Assembly (NCBI GenBank): GCA_964390645.1
Contig: CAYMLL010000259.1
Coordinates: forward strand, 1 to 11,173
Direction: 5' to 3'
Source of the DNA: CAYMLL01 sp964390645
GTDB taxonomy: Bacteria; Planctomycetota; UBA8108
Length of the DNA: 11,173 nt
Below, one piece after another: positions 1-7,945 of the stretch; the stretch's first letter is position 1; the number at the start of each line of letters is the position of its first letter. Below the pieces are notes generated by a model. The model was not told where the DNA came from. It searched no databases and saw only the letters and a list, made by a program, of their open reading frames with translations. The translations under genes were made by a program, and so were the position numbers.

Positions 1-227
1 TTGAAGATGCTGTTGACCAGCCCCTTGCCGCGATTGCCGGTGACGTCCATCTGGCCGGGGAGCGTTCCCGGGGCCGGCCCCGGGCCGAAGGCCTCGCCCG
101 TGGTCTTCCAGTCACCGTAGGTCCCACCCTCGAAGTCGGCGACGAGGATGTCGTCGCGATCGGCTCCTTCGAGGCCGGCGAGAAGCGGGCAGCACAGGAG
201 CGAGGCGAGGATCGGCAGCGTGCGCAT
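1..227 (-). CDS. N-terminal fragment of a secreted GH32/levanase-like glycosidase (runs off left edge)
   Basis: The frame starts at ATG 227-225 and stays open to the window edge, giving about 75 residues. It opens with a signal peptide: MRTLP, then a hydrophobic run with two cysteines and LLAGLEGAD. The mature start reads DILVADFEGGTYGDWK, followed by TGEAFGPGPAPGTLPGQ and TGNRGKGLVNS. From memory, this series is characteristic of the N-terminal beta-sandwich module of secreted GH32-type (levanase/fructan hydrolase) proteins common in Planctomycetota and Verrucomicrobiota. A purine-rich AAAGGACA lies just upstream as ribosome binding site. The catalytic five-bladed propeller would be outside the window, so enzymatic activity cannot be confirmed. 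It is divergent from the lyase-like gene at 654, and both products are secreted, which suggests a small polysaccharide-use locus (inference). Confidence 0.7.
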   Translation of the reverse strand, partial: MRTLPILASLLCCPLLAGLEGADRDDILVADFEGGTYGDWKTTGEAFGPGPAPGTLPGQMDVTGNRGKGLVNSIF

Positions 228-653
228 GGCCTTGTCCTTTCAGCGGAGCGTGGGAGTCGTGTTCTCGGCCAGGATCGTCGGCGAGCGGGCCTTTCGCGGA
301 GCCGGCCCTCCACGACGATGCTACGTCGATCCGGCGACCCGGCGCAACGAGCGACTCGAAGGTGGACGGGTCGGCGGACGCGTCCGAAGCACGGTCGCGG
401 GCGACACCGATCGGAGGAGGCGCCCACGGCTGCTCCATGTTCCGGCGTCGGTCTTGCGAGAGCGCGGCCCGAGCGCCGATACTGACGGTCCTCGCGAACG
501 CGACGCGACCGTGTCCGGTGGTGGGCCGCCGGACGGGAAGAGGCGACCCGTCGGTGTCGCTCGTCGGCCAGGACCCTCGGACGACGGGTTGCACGGCTCC
601 CCGGTGGGCCTCGGTGGCGCAGAGAGCGGGAGCTGACAGGAGGCTTCTTGGCC
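228..653. other. Non-coding divergent intergenic region, about 426 bp
   Basis: This stretch separates two divergently transcribed genes for secreted proteins. Open frames crossing it translate to Arg/Pro/Ser-rich sequence with no recognisable family, as expected by chance at this GC content. I see no tRNA, strong hairpin or repeat. It should hold the promoters of both flanking genes; the only sigma70-like pair I can point to is listed separately. Confidence 0.6.
454..483 (+). promoter_or_regulatory. Weak sigma70-like promoter candidate upstream of the lyase-like gene
   Basis: TTGCGA at 454-459 and GATACT at 478-483 are separated by 18 bases. Each matches the sigma70 hexamers at four of six positions. 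In DNA this GC-rich such a pair is somewhat notable, but it sits about 170 bp upstream of the start codon and could be chance. Confidence 0.2.
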
Positions 654-3212
654 ATGTGGATCAGAATCTTCAGCTGCGCGGCTCTCGCCGTCTGCGCGCC
701 GGGCCCGGCGTTTGCCGGGACGCAGGAGAAGGAGGACGGAGCCCTGCCCGTCGTTCATCCGCTGCCGTCCTACACGGGCTACCCCGACGCGGACGTCGAC
801 GTCATGGCGGGCGCCGTGCGCGCGAGCCGACCACGGATGCACCGCGGCGGCTGGGAGTGGGACCGGCTGCTGTCGCGATATGTCGATGGCGGACGTCGAG
901 AGCGGGGCGCGCTGAAGATTCTCCATGCATACTTCCTCAGCATCCTCGATCGTCACCGCGAGGCGGTGGAGGCGGGGGAGGGCGATCGCTTCAACCTCTT
1001 CCCCGGCCACGGCGCCTGGGGCAGCGGCGGACGGATGCGCATCTACGAGGAGCTCGTTCGTCAGCAGCTGCTGACGGTCCAGGAGCGAGCCAGGTTCCGC
1101 AAGATCGTCGATCAGAGCCTCGAGCTCGGATTCGACTACGCGAACATCGAGCGCGGCGCCAACAACCGTCCCTACGGCATGAACGGCGGTCCGGCCATCG
1201 CGCTTCGACTGTTTCCCGACATGCCGAACGCCGCGAGACACGGTCGCTGGCTCGGCGCGCTGTGGCGCGAGCTCGCCGAGTACGGCGACACCACCGAGAC
1301 GAACCACTACCCTTACGGCCCGCTCTTCCTGCACGGTCTTCTCGACATGGCCGAAGGGATGGGCAAGCTGGAGACGGAACGCGATCTCCTCCACGCCCTC
1401 GCCCGGCGCTATCTCGAGCCGGTCCACGGTGGCGGAGTGCGCGGCAACCCCAACTCCGGGGCGCGGGTGATCCGCGACCGGGCCCGCACCTACGCGGACC
1501 CGTGGAACGCGGAGTACTACTCGGGCGCAGAGGGGGTCTCGGACGCGCACGCGTGGTACCGTCTGGCGCGTCACTTCGAGGACCCGGAGCTGCTCTGGGC
1601 GTCCGAGCAGGTCGGGCTCGGCGGTCGCCCGCCGCCGGGGCACGAGACGCCAGCCGCGTACCTGGAGGCCTACCGGCGTCGCTACGCCTGGTTCATCGAG
1701 CGCGGCATCGAGCCCCGGGTGCCGTCCGGTCGCTCCGGGATAGGCCGCTACAGTCCTCTGAAGCACCGCGTTCCCGAGCGTCTCTATGTCTGTCCGGGCC
1801 GTGACAGCGGCAAGCCCTTCGTGTCGTTCTACGTCTACGACCGCAACAACAACTACATGCACTGCTGCGACGACGCCGGCGGCCGGCTCTACGAGTACTG
1901 CGTCGACGGCGCGAAGCTGCTGCACTCCAGCGGCAAGTACAACAATCGCTTCCTCGGTCAGGTGGCCTACGACATGCTGTCGGTGCTGCCTCCCGACATG
2001 GATTTTCCGGTGACGGCAGACGGCAAGATGGGCGGCGAGTCGGCAGACACGTGGAAGATGGCGTCGCTCTCCCTGCCGTTCTGTCTCAACTGTCGCACGG
2101 CTCCCGACTCGGCGAGCTGGCGATACGACGAGGTCATCGAGAGGTTTCGTCGCAGCGACGATCCGCAGCTCGGATTCGCGTACGGCAACATGGACGGCTA
2201 CTGGTATCTGAACGACGGCTTTCACCTGCGGTCGGTGCGGCTCGGGGAACTCGACCCCGGGACACGCGTCCAGAATCTTCGCCTCGCAGGGCCGAAGGGA
2301 GAGCTCGTGCTCGCCGCCTTCGACTCGGTACCGGAGGGCCTCGAGGTCGTGCTGACGAAGGAGGGGCAGAGCCGGCTGCTGACCGGGGACGAGAGGCGAC
2401 GCGCGTTGACGGTGGTCGAGGACGGCCGGCGAGCCGGAAAGTGCCTGCGGGTCGATGTGGCGCCGGGGAGCCGTCTGGCGCTCGGCTTGCAGGGGCTGGA
2501 CCTGAAGTTCGACGCCAACGACGAGTACACGCGCGTCTCGTTCGACCTCGCCGGACGTGACGCCGCACTGCGTCTGAACGGCCGGACCCGCCCCATCTAC
2601 CATCGCCCCCTCTACAATCGCGGCGGTGTGCTGATCCGGGACTCGCTGCGAGCCGAGAATCGCGGCGACGACTCGTTCGGTCAGTTCACGTACCGGAACT
2701 ACTTCGGCGCGCGCAGCCGGTGGACGCGGCAGACGGTGCTGACGAGGGAGGGCCTTCTGGTGGTGCGCGATCTCTACGAGCCGTGCGCTGATGTGGACGG
2801 CTATCGCGCCTCGCCCTGCTGGCTGCTGCGGGCGGAAGGGGACGTGGAGGGTGGCGGTCGGAACTGGTTCGACGCCCCGGCGTGGGATCACGCCTGGTGG
2901 CAGCGCCAGGAGCGACGTGTTCTTCTCTACCTGCACCCCGGCGAGGGGTTGACCTTCGGCCAGGCGCGGCACGCGGCATCCCAGGACATCGGCGGCAGCG
3001 TCGACAGCTCCTTCGCCCGGGCGCCCATCGAGGCGGGCGAGCCGCGGGTATGGCTGAGCGTGCTCGTGCCGTTCGCCGCGGGGCGGGATGCGGCGGCGCT
3101 GGCGAAGCGGATCACGACTGCCGTGGACACCGCGGGCGACGCGGTCGCCGAGGTCGCCGGTGTCGAGGTGTCGATTCGCGGTGACGGTGGCTGGACGGTG
3201 CGGCGCCGCTAA
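654..3212 (+). CDS. Secreted polysaccharide-lyase-like protein (heparinase/alginate-lyase-type toroid plus beta-sandwich), 852 aa
   Basis: The N-terminus MWIRIFSC, followed by a hydrophobic run ending in PAFA-GTQ, is a good signal peptide with cleavage near residue 21. I chose ATG 654: AGGAGG at 638-643 lies 10 bases upstream. An in-frame TTG at 648 would leave only 4 bases and is less likely. Residues of about 30-420 are helix-rich with patterned aromatic and polar motifs, including NNRPYGMNGG (near 170), ETNHYPYGP (near 215) and YDRNNNYMHCCDD (near 395). From about residue 520 onward the sequence is beta-rich, with FGQFTY and RQTVLTREGLLVVRDLYEP near 675-710, as in the C-terminal sandwich of heparinase II/III-like enzymes. 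This layout resembles toroid-plus-sandwich polysaccharide lyases. I cannot assign a PL family or substrate, and catalytic residues are only guessable (Asn/His/Tyr in the first two motifs). Its divergent neighbour is a secreted GH32-like protein. Confidence 0.75.
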   Translation: MWIRIFSCAALAVCAPGPAFAGTQEKEDGALPVVHPLPSYTGYPDADVDVMAGAVRASRPRMHRGGWEWDRLLSRYVDGGRRERGALKILHAYFLSILDRHREAVEAGEGDRFNLFPGHGAWGSGGRMRIYEELVRQQLLTVQERARFRKIVDQSLELGFDYANIERGANNRPYGMNGGPAIALRLFPDMPNAARHGRWLGALWRELAEYGDTTETNHYPYGPLFLHGLLDMAEGMGKLETERDLLHALARRYLEPVHGGGVRGNPNSGARVIRDRARTYADPWNAEYYSGAEGVSDAHAWYRLARHFEDPELLWASEQVGLGGRPPPGHETPAAYLEAYRRRYAWFIERGIEPRVPSGRSGIGRYSPLKHRVPERLYVCPGRDSGKPFVSFYVYDRNNNYMHCCDDAGGRLYEYCVDGAKLLHSSGKYNNRFLGQVAYDMLSVLPPDMDFPVTADGKMGGESADTWKMASLSLPFCLNCRTAPDSASWRYDEVIERFRRSDDPQLGFAYGNMDGYWYLNDGFHLRSVRLGELDPGTRVQNLRLAGPKGELVLAAFDSVPEGLEVVLTKEGQSRLLTGDERRRALTVVEDGRRAGKCLRVDVAPGSRLALGLQGLDLKFDANDEYTRVSFDLAGRDAALRLNGRTRPIYHRPLYNRGGVLIRDSLRAENRGDDSFGQFTYRNYFGARSRWTRQTVLTREGLLVVRDLYEPCADVDGYRASPCWLLRAEGDVEGGGRNWFDAPAWDHAWWQRQERRVLLYLHPGEGLTFGQARHAASQDIGGSVDSSFARAPIEAGEPRVWLSVLVPFAAGRDAAALAKRITTAVDTAGDAVAEVAGVEVSIRGDGGWTVRRR

Positions 3213-3233
3213 CGGCTGTTTCGAGACCCCCAT

Positions 3234-3248
3234 CCGGGCTTCGGCCGG
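3234..3248. terminator. Possible hairpin with TTCG tetraloop between convergent genes
   Basis: In the 68-bp gap between two convergent stop codons, CCGGGC-TTCG-GCCGG can fold with one bulged G around a C(UUCG)G tetraloop, which is unusually stable in RNA. There is no following T tract, so intrinsic termination is uncertain. Confidence 0.25.
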
Positions 3249-3280
3249 CCACGGCGACGCAGAGCGCAGAGCGGCGCGGA

Positions 3281-3736
3281 TCAGACCCGAACGTGCTTCT
3301 CGTAGAGCGCGATCCAGTCGTCGACCGTCATCCTGGAGCAGAGCTCGCCGATGAGGTCGTAGGGGATGGCGTCGACCTTCTTGAACCGCACGCAGCTCTT
3401 GCCCATGTCGAGCCGGGTCTCGCTGTGCTTCGGGTACTCCCGCCGGAACCACGCGAGCAGCTTCGGGTCGGAGTAGAGTCCCATGTGGTACAGTCCGACG
3501 TGCCGCTTCTGCGAGGCGATCGCGATGAACGGCAGAGGCTGCTTCGGGTCGCAGTGATAGCCGTCCGGGTACCGCGAGTGCGGCACGACCCAGCCGGGCA
3601 TCTGGTAGGACATGACTTCACGGAAGCCTGCCGGGATGCTGCTCTTGATCGTCTTGCGCAGTCGCGTCATCACGGCCCGGCGTTCAGCGTCGAGAGCCTT
3701 GATGTACGCGGGGACGGTCACGATCTCGGATGTCAT
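3281..3736 (-). CDS. DUF1801 (YdhG-like) domain protein, 151 aa
   Basis: Start ATG 3736-3734 has GAGG eight bases upstream. The protein begins MTSEIVTVPAYIKAL and carries the features of small YdhG/DUF1801 proteins: a helical N-terminal half ending in a Pro-Ala-Gly segment, the motif SYQMPGW near residues 43-49, then a beta-rich core with HVGLYHMG near 79-86. It closes with GKSCVRFKKVDAIPYDLIGEL, where Lys/Arg residues and the Pro-Tyr are typical. The biochemical role of the family is not established. It lies 54 bp downstream of fwdC on the same strand and could be the last gene of that transcript, but no functional link to C1 metabolism is evident. Confidence 0.85.
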   Translation of the reverse strand: MTSEIVTVPAYIKALDAERRAVMTRLRKTIKSSIPAGFREVMSYQMPGWVVPHSRYPDGYHCDPKQPLPFIAIASQKRHVGLYHMGLYSDPKLLAWFRREYPKHSETRLDMGKSCVRFKKVDAIPYDLIGELCSRMTVDDWIALYEKHVRV

Positions 3737-3790
3737 GGCGATTACCTCGAGTCTGGACGGCTTCCAGCATGTCGAGAGACGCCGGCAGGG

Positions 3791-4612
3791 TCAACCACTT
3801 GTCTTGTCGCGCGGCTGCCAGACGAGGATCTCGCCCTTGCGGGAGACCGCGGCATCGCCGCTGTAGAGAAGGTAGGAGCCCTCACTCCGCTCGCAAGGGA
3901 TGGAGTGGCCGTGCTCTTGCAGGCTCCTCCCGACGAGGCTCAGGAAGGTCGGCTGGTAGCTGCAGTCGTACGCGAAGGTCGGCAGCAGCGGGATCGGCGT
4001 CAACGAGATGATCGTACCGCGGTTCATCCACGCTCCGGTGCGCAGCTCCGCGCCACCGACGACGATCGTTCCGCCCTTCATCTCGAGGCCGGCGAAGTCT
4101 CTCACCACACCTCGCACCCCGATCATTCCCCGCTTCATGCGCATGCCGACTTCCAGACCCGCCGAGCCGTCGACCAGGATGCACCCGTCGGTCATCCCCG
4201 TGAGACTGCCCCGGTAGGCGGCGCCGATCTGTCCTCCCGCGTTGCCGCACACCCGGATCATGCCGCCGGACATCTCGGCGCCGACCCAGTCCGAGGCGTC
4301 GCCGGAGACCTCGATCGTGCCGCCCTTCATGTAGGCTCCGAGGTGCATGCCGGCGTTGCCGACGACGTTGATGCGACCGCGTGTCATGCCCCGGCCGATC
4401 CACTTGACTCTCGCTGCATCCCCGTGGATCTCGAGCTGCTCGCTGGCCTCTCCCGCGACGTCGAAGAAGGCGTCGAGCCGGTGCTGCCGCTTGCCCAGGA
4501 ACACCGGCAGGGAGCGGATCTCGTCGTGGCTGCGATCAGCCGTCACGTCGGGGCAGAGCGCTTCGGCCTCGATCGGGACGTCGGGCGGCTCCCGGAGGGT
4601 CAGGGTGATCAT
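3791..4612 (-). CDS. fwdC: Formylmethanofuran dehydrogenase / Fhc subunit C
   Basis: This 273-residue protein has the right-handed beta-helix seen in FwdC/FhcC and in the C-terminal domain of glutamate synthase. From about residue 60 to 205 it is a ladder of repeats of the form GGxIxVxGxAGxxxGxxM, for example KGGTIEVSGDASDWVGAEM and SGGMIRVCGNAGGQIGAAY. In known complexes this subunit is structural and packs against subunits A and B; it has no active site of its own. The start is ATG 4612-4610 with GAGG four bases upstream. The gene begins 42 bp after the fwdA stop, so it is almost certainly co-transcribed with fwdA. Length and repeat number are normal, with no sign of damage. Confidence 0.93.
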   Translation of the reverse strand: MITLTLREPPDVPIEAEALCPDVTADRSHDEIRSLPVFLGKRQHRLDAFFDVAGEASEQLEIHGDAARVKWIGRGMTRGRINVVGNAGMHLGAYMKGGTIEVSGDASDWVGAEMSGGMIRVCGNAGGQIGAAYRGSLTGMTDGCILVDGSAGLEVGMRMKRGMIGVRGVVRDFAGLEMKGGTIVVGGAELRTGAWMNRGTIISLTPIPLLPTFAYDCSYQPTFLSLVGRSLQEHGHSIPCERSEGSYLLYSGDAAVSRKGEILVWQPRDKTSG

Positions 4613-4654
4613 GCTGCCTCGTGCGGCGTGGGGTCGCGGGAGGTGCCCCGCGTC

Positions 4655-6289
4655 TCAACCACATTCACGGATGTCCGCTCCCTCGACCCGGTCCATCTCC
4701 ACCGGGTAGTTGTCGAAACACATCGTGTAGTACTGCTCGAAGAGCGGCCTCAGGTACTCCTCGACGCTCTCGTCGTAGGAGGGTCGGACGATGAACTCGC
4801 GTCCGTCGACGATCCGGCGGATGTCGCCCTCCTCGACGACGACCTCGCCGCCCTTGAGGACGTAGCGAGGAGCGTGAAAGAGAGGCGCGCCGTCGGGGTT
4901 CTCGTTGTAGATGCTGACGTCGGCATCCGCTCCCGGTCCGAGGTGGCCCTTGCCCGCCATCCCGAGGGCGCGCGCCGGACCCGCCGACGTGATGACGGCG
5001 ATCTCCGACAGCGTGTACTCCCGATCGAGATCCGCGAGCACGATGCGCTCGCGAGCGCGGGCCGGCAGCTTCTCGATCTGCTCGCGGCGGAAGTCGGCGC
5101 TCATCAGCAGCTGGAGGATCTCCGGATAACGCCAGAAGCACGCGCCGTTGGGATGGTCGGTGGTGAGGGAGATCCGCCACGGGTCGTCGATCAGCAGCAG
5201 CAGCTCGAGGCCGACGGCCCACTGCACGGCGTTGACCAGGTTGCTTCCCTTGTACACGTAGGGAACGATTCCGCAGCCTGTCTCGTTCTCGACGTCGAGG
5301 TTTCCCCACTTGCGTCCGGTGAGCTGATACAGCAGGTGCTGCCAGGGGCCGTCGGCGGTGATGGTCACCGCGTTGCCGAAGAGGACGGCGCCCGCATCGG
5401 CGGTGAGGTTCGGGTGCGAGTTGAAGTGCTCCGCGAGCGTCGTCGCGGCGGAGCGGAGCGTGCTCCAGTCGTCGCCGCCGTAGGCGTGGAACTGCAGGTG
5501 TGCCAGGTGCGCGCGGCGCCCCTCGAGCACCTTCATGGTCTCGATGGTCGTGTCGATGTTGCCCGGCGCGCCGAGGTTGTTGCAGTGCAGGTGCAGCGGG
5601 TGCGGCAGTCCGAGCTCATCGACGATCGTCGCCAGGTCGGCGATGATGCGCGCCGGCGTCACCTTGCTGTAGCCCTCCACCGGTGCGGAGAGGGTCCTGG
5701 CGTCCTTGCCCCACTTCCAGGCGGCGACGCCTCCGGGGTTGACCGCCTTGACGCCGTAGGCCTTCGCCGCCCAGATCATCCAGGCCACCAGGTCCTTGGC
5801 GCGCTCCGTCTCGCCCTTCTCGAGCAGATCGAGCAGGAGCTCGTTGTTGGCCATCAGCACGCAGGATGACTTGTCGACGATGGGCGTGTCCCGCAGCTCC
5901 TCGTGCGTGTGGCGCGCCGAGAGCACCGGCACGGCGGCCTCGTTGACCGTCGTGTAGCCCTGACCGGCGTAGAGGTAGCCGGTCGCGAAGGTCGTGGGAG
6001 TGGTCCCGCCGAGGCCTGCACGAAGCTCCGGCGAGTGGACGAACTTCCTCGCATCCCGGTGGTTCTCCGGAGTCATCGCCCGGGCGAAGTTGAGCGCCCC
6101 GCCGGCGACGTGCGTGTGGACGTCGACCCCGCCGGGAAAGACGATCATCCCGGACGCGTCGATCGTCCGGACGGCCCCGTCGTCGACGCGGGGGACGATA
6201 CGCCCGTCCACGATGCAGACGTCCCGGATCTCGCCTTCGACGTCGTTGGCCGGATCGAAGACTCTGCCGCCGGTGATTCGCAGCTTCAC
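4655..6289 (-). CDS. fwdA: Formylmethanofuran dehydrogenase / Fhc subunit A (zinc amidohydrolase)
   Basis: A 544-residue amidohydrolase-fold protein that interconverts N-formyl-(methano)furan and formate plus the free amine. I place the start at GTG 6289-6287, giving MKLRITGGRVFDPAND. This GTG overlaps the fwdB stop as GTGA, whereas the longer in-frame start adds 12 basic residues untypical of the family. Candidate metal ligands match the family pattern: His58-x-His60 in VDVHTHVAGG, a probable carboxylated Lys181 in GVKAVNPGG, histidines at 233/235 (HLHCNN) and 261-268, and Asp378-His379 in TTDHPNG. These positions are close to the His57, His59, Lys178, His231 and Asp385 that I recall for archaeal FwdA. 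The C-terminus (QYYTMCFDNYPVE) is also family-like. The overlap implies translational coupling to fwdB. The full ligand set suggests an active hydrolase. Confidence 0.95.
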   Translation of the reverse strand: MKLRITGGRVFDPANDVEGEIRDVCIVDGRIVPRVDDGAVRTIDASGMIVFPGGVDVHTHVAGGALNFARAMTPENHRDARKFVHSPELRAGLGGTTPTTFATGYLYAGQGYTTVNEAAVPVLSARHTHEELRDTPIVDKSSCVLMANNELLLDLLEKGETERAKDLVAWMIWAAKAYGVKAVNPGGVAAWKWGKDARTLSAPVEGYSKVTPARIIADLATIVDELGLPHPLHLHCNNLGAPGNIDTTIETMKVLEGRRAHLAHLQFHAYGGDDWSTLRSAATTLAEHFNSHPNLTADAGAVLFGNAVTITADGPWQHLLYQLTGRKWGNLDVENETGCGIVPYVYKGSNLVNAVQWAVGLELLLLIDDPWRISLTTDHPNGACFWRYPEILQLLMSADFRREQIEKLPARARERIVLADLDREYTLSEIAVITSAGPARALGMAGKGHLGPGADADVSIYNENPDGAPLFHAPRYVLKGGEVVVEEGDIRRIVDGREFIVRPSYDESVEEYLRPLFEQYYTMCFDNYPVEMDRVEGADIRECG

Positions 6290-7617
6290 GCGCAGGGAAC
6301 CTCTTCGAAGGAAGCGGGCAGCCACGGCGGCTTGGCCGAGACCTTCTCGTGGATGCGACGGATGACTTCCTCGTCCGTGGGGTACGGAGACTGGAGGATC
6401 GGCCTCAGCGTCAGCGGAATCTCATCCATGCGGTAGACCGTCCCGGGCGCACTGATGCCGGTGGTCGCCGTCGTGATGTGCACGCGGGCCAGGCGGCTGG
6501 TGTGGGTGACCTTGGGGTCGAGCACGATGGTCGGGATGCTCGCGAGGTGATCGATGGCCGGCTGCGGCATCGTCGCGCCTGGATCGGCGCCGAGGATCAG
6601 CGCGGCATCGTTGTCTCCACGGACCAGCACGTCGATGGTCGAGAACTCGCCGGGATTGAAGCGGGGGTAGCCGCGGCTCAGGCTGACTCCGAACGGATAC
6701 CCGGTGGTCCAGCGCATCACCACGTCCGCGCCGGTGACGTTGCCGTGTCCCCGCATCGGCATCGAGACGAACTTGGTGAACGCGTTCAGCTCCGCGACCA
6801 GTGCCAGGACCGCGGCCGAGTTCATGTGCTTCCCGCGCGTCATCGACAGACCCATGCCGAAGAAGAGCACCCCGAAGCGAGCGCTCTTCATGCGCTCGAT
6901 GAGATCCCGGAGCTGCTCGAGGCTCAGTCCGGTCTCCGCGACCCGGGCCTCGTCGACCGGCCGGCCCTTCAGCAGGGCGCGCAGCGTGTTGACGACCTCG
7001 AAGTCCTTGCCCGGTCGCACCTGCAGCAGGAGGTCCGAGAAGCGTGCGCTGAGCGTCTCCCGCACGTCGACGAGGACCATCGTGCGGCCCTTGCGGCCCT
7101 CGGGCACGTACTTGCCCTTCGGATTCAGGGTGTACCTCGAGAAGTGCCGCGGGTGACAGTCGAAGGGATTGCCGCCCCAGTAGATGATGAAGTCCGCCCG
7201 GTTCATGACCTCACCGAGCGTGCACGTGACCTTGCCGCCCAACTGGGCGGCGATCTCGGTGGGCCCGTGTCACAACGAGGTGTGGCTGTCGATCACGCCT
7301 CCGACCCGCTCGGCCAGGGCGACCGCGACGCGCTGCGCCTCGCAGGTGATGTTGCTGAGCCCGTACACCAGAGGCATGTTCGCCTCGTGGAGGTACTCGG
7401 CGGCCGCCTCCACCGCGTCGTCCACCGAGGCGGGTTTGCCGTCGATCAGCGCGTCGGGGTAGAGGTGCTCCGCGGTGTGGTTCTTGAACCACGCCTCGCC
7501 GAGGCCGCAGGCGCGCTTCGTCTTGACGATGCGATCGCCCTCGGCGTGCAGCTCCATGTCGTCACACACGCAGCCGCAGAAGGTGCACGTCGCGTTCTCG
7601 ACGATGGTAGGGGGCAT
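6286..7617 (-). CDS. fwdB: Formylmethanofuran dehydrogenase subunit B, putative selenoprotein (in-frame TGA = Sec116)
   Basis: Read through one in-frame TGA (7272-7270), this is a 443-residue FwdB, the normal family length. Start ATG 7617-7615 has GAGG five bases upstream. The N-terminus CTFCGCVCDD (Cys11, 14, 16, 18) plus Cys37 in RACGLGE is the Cx2Cx3C...C motif for a [4Fe-4S] cluster. The TGA falls in DSHTSL-U-HGPT. Archaeal FwdB/FmdB have the Mo/W-ligating Cys or Sec there (Cys118 in Methanothermobacter, as I recall), and E. coli FdhF has a similar U-HGP. Downstream the same frame continues with IIYWGGNPFDCHPRHFSRY, a molybdopterin-dinucleotide-binding segment, and with GHGNVTGADVV and YPRFNPGEFS. 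It stops at 6288-6286, overlapping fwdA. A standard caller would split it at 7270 and restart falsely at TTG 7242. The alternative is a nonsense mutation or a TGC-to-TGA sequencing error. The role would be CO2/formate interconversion. Confidence 0.85.
7223..7269 (-). promoter_or_regulatory. Candidate bacterial SECIS element just downstream of the fwdB TGA
   Basis: Directly 3' of the TGA on the minus strand the RNA can form stacked helices. CACG (7269-7266) pairs with CGUG (7226-7223), ACC (7260-7258) with GGU (7231-7229), and a perfect 7-bp upper stem GCCGCCC (7251-7245) / GGGCGGC (7240-7234) closes an AGUU loop (7244-7241). The loop begins 25 bases after the TGA, and G is its second base. 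Bacterial SECIS elements are described as having an apical loop about 16-37 bases from UGA and a G in the first two loop bases, so this fits. GC-rich coding DNA makes hairpins by chance, hence moderate confidence. Confidence 0.55.
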
Positions 7618-7735
7618 CGATGCCTCGCTCTCGCAGCTGTCGCCCCCGGCGGTCTGGTCCGGGGCGGTGTCGGTCCTAGATGCTGTCGCTCTGCCGATCG
7701 TCGCTCGAGCTCGTACCGGGCCCGATGATGAAGCT

Positions 7736-7912
7736 TCAGCCGAGCGCCCGTCCGCGGAAGCTACCCCGGATGCGCCGCGGCATGTAACGACCGATCTCGG
7801 AGTCGATCAGCTCCCACGCCGGAGAGCCTTCGGATTCCGAGGGTACGAGGTCGGGCACGGGCCCCTCCGCGTCCGGTCCGTCGACACCTCGAGGAGACTC
7901 TGCTTGGCTCAT
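7736..7912 (-). CDS. Small hypothetical ORF, 58 aa, between fwdD and fwdB
   Basis: ATG 7912-7910 opens a short frame ending at TGA 7738-7736. The N-terminal half is acidic and low in complexity (Ser, Glu, Pro, Asp). The C-terminal half is dense and looks conserved: SPAWELIDSEIGRYMPRR followed by IRGSFRGRALG, strongly basic at the end. Third-position G/C is higher in that half, as in its neighbours. It is on the same strand as the fwd genes, 118 bp ahead of fwdB. The ribosome binding site is poor: an AGGA lies only 2 bases from the ATG and another further out. The frame continues upstream into the tandem repeat as QRSTG units, so the true start is uncertain. I do not recognise a family. No cysteines or membrane segment are present. 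Confidence 0.5.
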   Translation of the reverse strand: MSQAESPRGVDGPDAEGPVPDLVPSESEGSPAWELIDSEIGRYMPRRIRGSFRGRALG

Positions 7913-7945
7913 CGTCCTGTGCTGTCCTGTGTCGTGTCGCCCCTT

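Noticed and set aside
321..3452. A 1043-codon minus-strand open frame
   Set aside because: It is antisense to the lyase-like gene and translates to Arg/Val/His/Pro-rich sequence without a recognisable domain. GC-rich codons leave the opposite frame open.
3293..5869. An 858-codon plus-strand open frame
   Set aside because: It is antisense to the DUF1801, fwdC and fwdA genes. The Val/Asp/Arg/His-rich composition marks it as an antisense shadow.
6290..6325. Upstream start of fwdA adding 12 residues
   Set aside because: The GTG at 6289 forms the GTGA overlap with fwdB and gives the family-typical N-terminus. The extension MAARFLRRGSLR is not typical.
6286..7242. A separate 318-residue protein starting at TTG 7242
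   Set aside because: The frame is identical to that of the upstream fwdB half and the intervening codons (H-G-P-T-E-I-A-A-Q) are family-typical. There is no ribosome binding site at the TTG. It is the second half of one gene read through TGA.
6286..7617. fwdB as a simple pseudogene
   Set aside because: Only one stop exists, it replaces the catalytic Cys/Sec codon exactly, and both sides are otherwise intact and long. Random decay at that single codon is possible but less likely. It remains the main alternative.
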